Source of the DNA: Rotaria socialis
Lineage: Eukaryota; Rotifera; Eurotatoria; Philodinida; Philodinidae
Direction of reading: 5' to 3'
DNA: 64,000 nt
NCBI GenBank assembly: GCA_905331475.1
Contig: CAJNYU010001961.1
Location: 62,001 to 126,000, forward strand
Shown: positions 60,888 to 64,000 of the stretch, one piece after another
Layout of the letters: every line of letters begins with the position of its first letter
How positions within the stretch are numbered: the first letter of the stretch is position 1
Notes under the pieces: model-generated
Databases searched by the model: none
Told to the model about the DNA's origin: nothing
The model's input: only the letters and a program-made list of their open reading frames with translations
Program-made: the position numbers and the translations under genes

Positions 60888-62001
60888 AGTATTCAATCTA
60901 AAATATACAATTCTTTAGATAGAAACAAATTTTATTCGCATTGTTCGGAAAACAATCAATTTTCTCTCTATCCTTTATCAAGAATAAAGATTTCAGAAGC
61001 AATCAACTTAAAGACTATAAGTTAGTTGAATACCTTTGAATGTCTACTTTAGAAAATACATGATTTATTTGAAGTTTGGTGATTTTTAATAGACTTAGAC
61101 GAGTTTTACTGAATATGTTAGAAGTAATGGAAAAATAAGTGTTTTAAACATCATAGTTGTTGCTTTCTTTTGAAAATTTTCAAAAACTTCACAAATTTGA
61201 GAATCTGGAAACACTGTATGAAGACATTATATACATTTTTATCGGTAATAATCTATACTTAGATTTTTAACGCATGGCAATTTGAGAGAAACTTAACTTT
61301 CTAAATACGATTTGATGCGCCGTATCAAGCTCTACAAAACGATTCACATTGCAAGGAACAGATAATTCTTAAATTGAAGATGAATAGTTCTAATAGAAGA
61401 AAACCGTTTACAGCAGTCTAGTTGGTTATTATACGTAATATTTGTCACTGATCTATTGTTATTACGTATTACAAAATATAAGGCGAAAGAAAAATGTTTT
61501 CCATTTATATGATTGAAAGTCTTGTTTGAATTTTCTCCTGTCAATCAATGAACTAGAACTAGAACATATCATCATTTTTTAATTTTAGATAACTTACAGC
61601 AAATATTGATAAGTATCTGTGTTATCATCACTACAATAACAAGCGCGATTCGAAACTGAAAAACTCATGTATTGAGCTGATAAAATGCATTCTGCATTTG
61701 GTGTTGTTATCATAGTTAGTTTTATATTATATTCGAGTTGAGAAGAACATTTAATTTGAGTCAAAACAAAAAAAAAGATCGCATCGACTCATAAGAAAAA
61801 TAAAGTAAAAAGGTGTATACTAAAATATTTATATTAATTTCTTATGTAGTAAATATTAGTTATATTGATTAAAGAAGCATTTCAGCATCTGTCACGATAT
61901 TTCACTGAGTGCATGACGTAAATGAATTAGAAAGTAATTCAGAATTCAATCAAACCTTTGCCTATTCTAACTAAGAGAAAGACCATAAGTCTTACACGGC
62001 G
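60888..62001. other. Intergenic region, no gene seen
   Basis: AT-rich DNA between the Thr-rich pseudogene and the foldback element. No supported coding or RNA gene. The pseudogene's former promoter would have been at the left end. Confidence 0.45.
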
Positions 62002-62214
62002 TACCAGGGTCTACACCTATTTACCAGGGTCTACATGTATCTACCAGGGTCTAGAAGGTCTACCAGTGTCTACGAGGGTGTAGGTGTGGTTGTGAATGAG
62101 AATGTCTTCTTCATGCCTAGCACCCACATCCTCACGATATTCGTAGACGAGTGCATGACAAATCTTAGTGATAGTATCATTGGGATTTTCCAAAAAGAAC
62201 TGTCACCTATCCAC

Positions 62215-62285
62215 ATATAGATAGATAGATAGGTAGATAGATACGCAGATAGATGGATACGTAGATAAATAGATAAATGGGTAGA
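62215..62285. repeat. Imperfect GATA microsatellite
   Basis: AGATAGATAGATAGG-type units with interruptions, in the centre of the foldback-like element. Confidence 0.9.
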
Positions 62286-62362
62286 CCGAAGAATCACGGT
62301 AATGATCACGGTCATGGTAGGTATCTGTGAGGGCACGGTTTTCAATCATGGTAACTGATTGA

Positions 62363-62505
62363 TTTTCAGCCTATCGTGGCACCCACAGTTAAGATGTTAT
62401 GTATGTGTGTACACGTTGTTTTCAGCCTTTCATGGCACCCACAGTTGAAATGTTATGTATGTGTGCAGATGTTGTTTTCAGCCTTTCGTGGCACCCACAC
62501 CCACA
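62363..62505 (+). repeat. Three tandem 56-bp repeats
   Basis: Copies begin at 62363, 62419 and 62475, each starting TTTTCAGCCT and containing TGGCACCCACA; the first two also carry ATGTTATGTATGTGTG. The third runs into the right arm of the foldback-like element. Confidence 0.85.
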
Positions 62506-62588
62506 CCCTCTGGTAAATAGCTGTAGACCCTGGCAAATACGTGTAGATCCTGGTAGATACATGTAGACCCTGGTAGATATCTGTAGAG

Positions 62589-64000
62589 ATTTAGTTTTAG
62601 CTCTGAATTATATTGTAATTCATTTGCGTCATCCAGTGATTTTACTGCTTCGTTTGGAGTCCTTATATGAAAATAATGCTCTTTTTAATTTTGATTGAAA
62701 GCTATACAGTAACTATTGCGTCGCAAATATAATCCAATAAAAAAAATGTGGAAACTTGGGATTTCATCCGAAAGTTATGTGTACTGCAAAAAGTGCATGG
62801 GATATATGAGTCATTCTAGAATGTCTGAACACCAAAATTATCATGAGAAACTAGGCAATTTGATTTCTGGATGCAGTTTTTGTGCATTTTGAGACGTTTT
62901 TCAGGCGATGTTTCATCAGAAAGCTACGGTTTAGCTCAAAACTAATATCAGATTCGGAATCAGCGTTAAAAACTGAGTCGATTTATATATGTTGTGAATA
63001 ATTCTGAGAAAGATTTATTTTTTGAAAAAAATTCCCTGTACTCCTCCTCAGGGATGGCCTGGTCAAAAATGACAATTTTTTCGATAACTCAACCATTTCT
63101 TGAGGGATTCTTCTCATCTTCGAACTCGACCGAGATATTCATGAGATTGAACTGTGTGGAAAATTTCATCACGGTCTGACTCTCCTTTCGCAAGTTATCG
63201 TGCCTACGGCCGGACGGCCGGACACCCTGACCGATTCTAGAGTGTACTCACTTTTTGAGTACACAAAAACATCATATTGTAACTTTTCTTTATGGGAAAA
63301 TAAGAAATAAATGATTTTAGTAATTAATATAAAATAGAATGAAAATAACGTGAGACTTTATTTTGAATACTAAAATATTCAAATGCACTTTAGTGTTGTT
63401 GTATCCACGAAATATACTTTCCAGTGAAAAGCGTTTTTGAAAATGAAAATAGTAAAACTGGTGGATGATTCAATATCTGTAAAACTTCATTGATATCTTC
63501 TCGCTTCTTGATGACCGCGTATACGTATATATTTCATGTTTGATTTTTAAAGAAAATCAACTTTTCCCAATATTTTCAATTAAATGTGTTAAATCATTTG
63601 TACTTATAGTTATAGATATGAAGACATCGATTTTTAAGTTTAATTTATACATAAGTAATAAAAAGAATTGTTATTTTCTGATGAACTTCTAATATTAAAA
63701 TACAAAAAAAGGAATGTACTAAAAAATATTCGTGCTTTTGATTATTAAAAAGGTTTTTTGTCTGTGAAGACTTAAAAATTGTTTTGTTTAACCGAGGTGT
63801 TTTTTTTTTGTTCTCAAACATTGAATCTATATTGGAAGGCCTTGTTATGCTTAAGACATGAACAACCGTTTTAAGGAGACATGATGAAAAAAATTGAATA
63901 ATTTAAAATAACTGAAAATTCGATTATATTGTCTCATCGTAAATAATTAGGAGATTCGTGAAGAGATTTATTTTGTACGAATTTGTGTTTTCAAAATTTG
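62589..64000. other. Unassigned DNA with a GC-rich palindrome and a hairpin
   Basis: No gene was recognised. At 63207-63235 a GC-rich stretch (ACGGCCGGACGGCCGGACAC) stands out, and at 63242-63264 a hairpin has a perfect 9-bp stem (GTGTACTCA / TGAGTACAC) with loop CTTTT. The segment 62990-63265 has a less AT-rich texture than its surroundings and might be the end of a mobile element. The open frame at 62994-63179 has no recognised content. The rest to the window end is AT-rich. Confidence 0.4.

Larger units (their letters stand above)
62002..62588. mobile_element. Foldback-like element with inverted minisatellite arms
   Basis: The left arm (62002-62100) has four diverged copies of a unit of about 20 bp starting TACCAGGGTCTAC, then GAGGGTGTAGGTGTGG. 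The right arm (62491-62588) is the inverse: GGCACCCACACCCACACCCTC, then copies of GTAGACCCTGGTA. Between the arms are a GATA-type microsatellite (about 62215-62285) and three direct repeats of 56 bp (62363-62505). No gene is present. Inverted arms made of short tandem repeats are typical of foldback elements; the insertion's outer borders and target duplication could not be fixed. Confidence 0.6.

Noticed and set aside
62215..62505. CRISPR-like reading of the repeats at 62.2-62.5 kb
   Set aside because: The 56-bp units are contiguous tandem repeats without unique spacers, in a eukaryotic context.

Overview
The window looks like nuclear DNA of a bdelloid rotifer, most like a Rotaria-type genome. 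It is AT-rich, genes are on both strands, most introns are 50-65 nt with GT/AG ends, and intergenic stretches run from a few hundred bases to 5 kb. Two decayed genes (F-box/LRR-like at 15.5-17.3 kb; Thr-rich membrane protein at 57.3-60.9 kb) resemble large families I associate with bdelloids. The genus assignment is inference; no rRNA or mitochondrial marker is present.

Layout. 0.9-2.2 kb: a decayed Tc1/mariner (maT-like, DD37D) element flanked by TA. 2.6-6.1 kb (-): GABA-B receptor subunit 1, 13 exons. 6.8-7.2 kb (+): roadblock dynein light chain. 7.3-9.8 kb (-): an 11-exon coiled-coil protein. 12.6-14.2 kb (+): POU class IV transcription factor. 15.5-17.3 kb (-): F-box pseudogene. 19.0-19.5 kb (+): BEN-domain-like exons. 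22.9-24.4 kb (-): trypsin-like peptidase pseudogene. 24.4-29.3 kb: gene-poor. 29.3-29.8 kb (+): small single-pass membrane protein. 30.2-33.3 kb (-): anoctamin-10-like gene, 15 exons. 35.1-35.8 kb (+): ribosomal protein eL13. 37.7-41.6 kb (-): BBS7, 16 exons. 43.3-43.8 kb (+): stefin. 44.2-45.2 kb: a small non-autonomous LTR element (TRIM), minus orientation, with BEL/Pao-like primer site. 45.2-45.5 kb: a palindrome-rich MITE-like unit. 47.8-51.2 kb (-): five-CUB/LDLa membrane protein like LEV-10. 53.5-55.6 kb (-): UTP15. 57.3-60.9 kb (-): Thr-rich membrane-protein pseudogene. 62.0-62.6 kb: a foldback-like element built of inverted minisatellites.

The intact genes are housekeeping (eL13, UTP15, dynein light chain), ciliary (BBS7) or neuronal/sensory (GABA-B receptor, POU4, LEV-10-like). 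They are separate transcription units with no sign of an operon. Exon models were built by hand: every junction listed has GT/AG ends and keeps the reading frame, and the proteins match known families over their whole length where a family is named.

I see no wholly new molecular system. The most interesting items are the TRIM, two elements whose inverted ends read GGGTGTGGGTG (a permutation of the TGTGGG telomere repeat reported in bdelloids), the hairpin cluster at 45.4 kb, and three host pseudogenes whose stop codons mostly fit single C-to-T or G-to-A changes.
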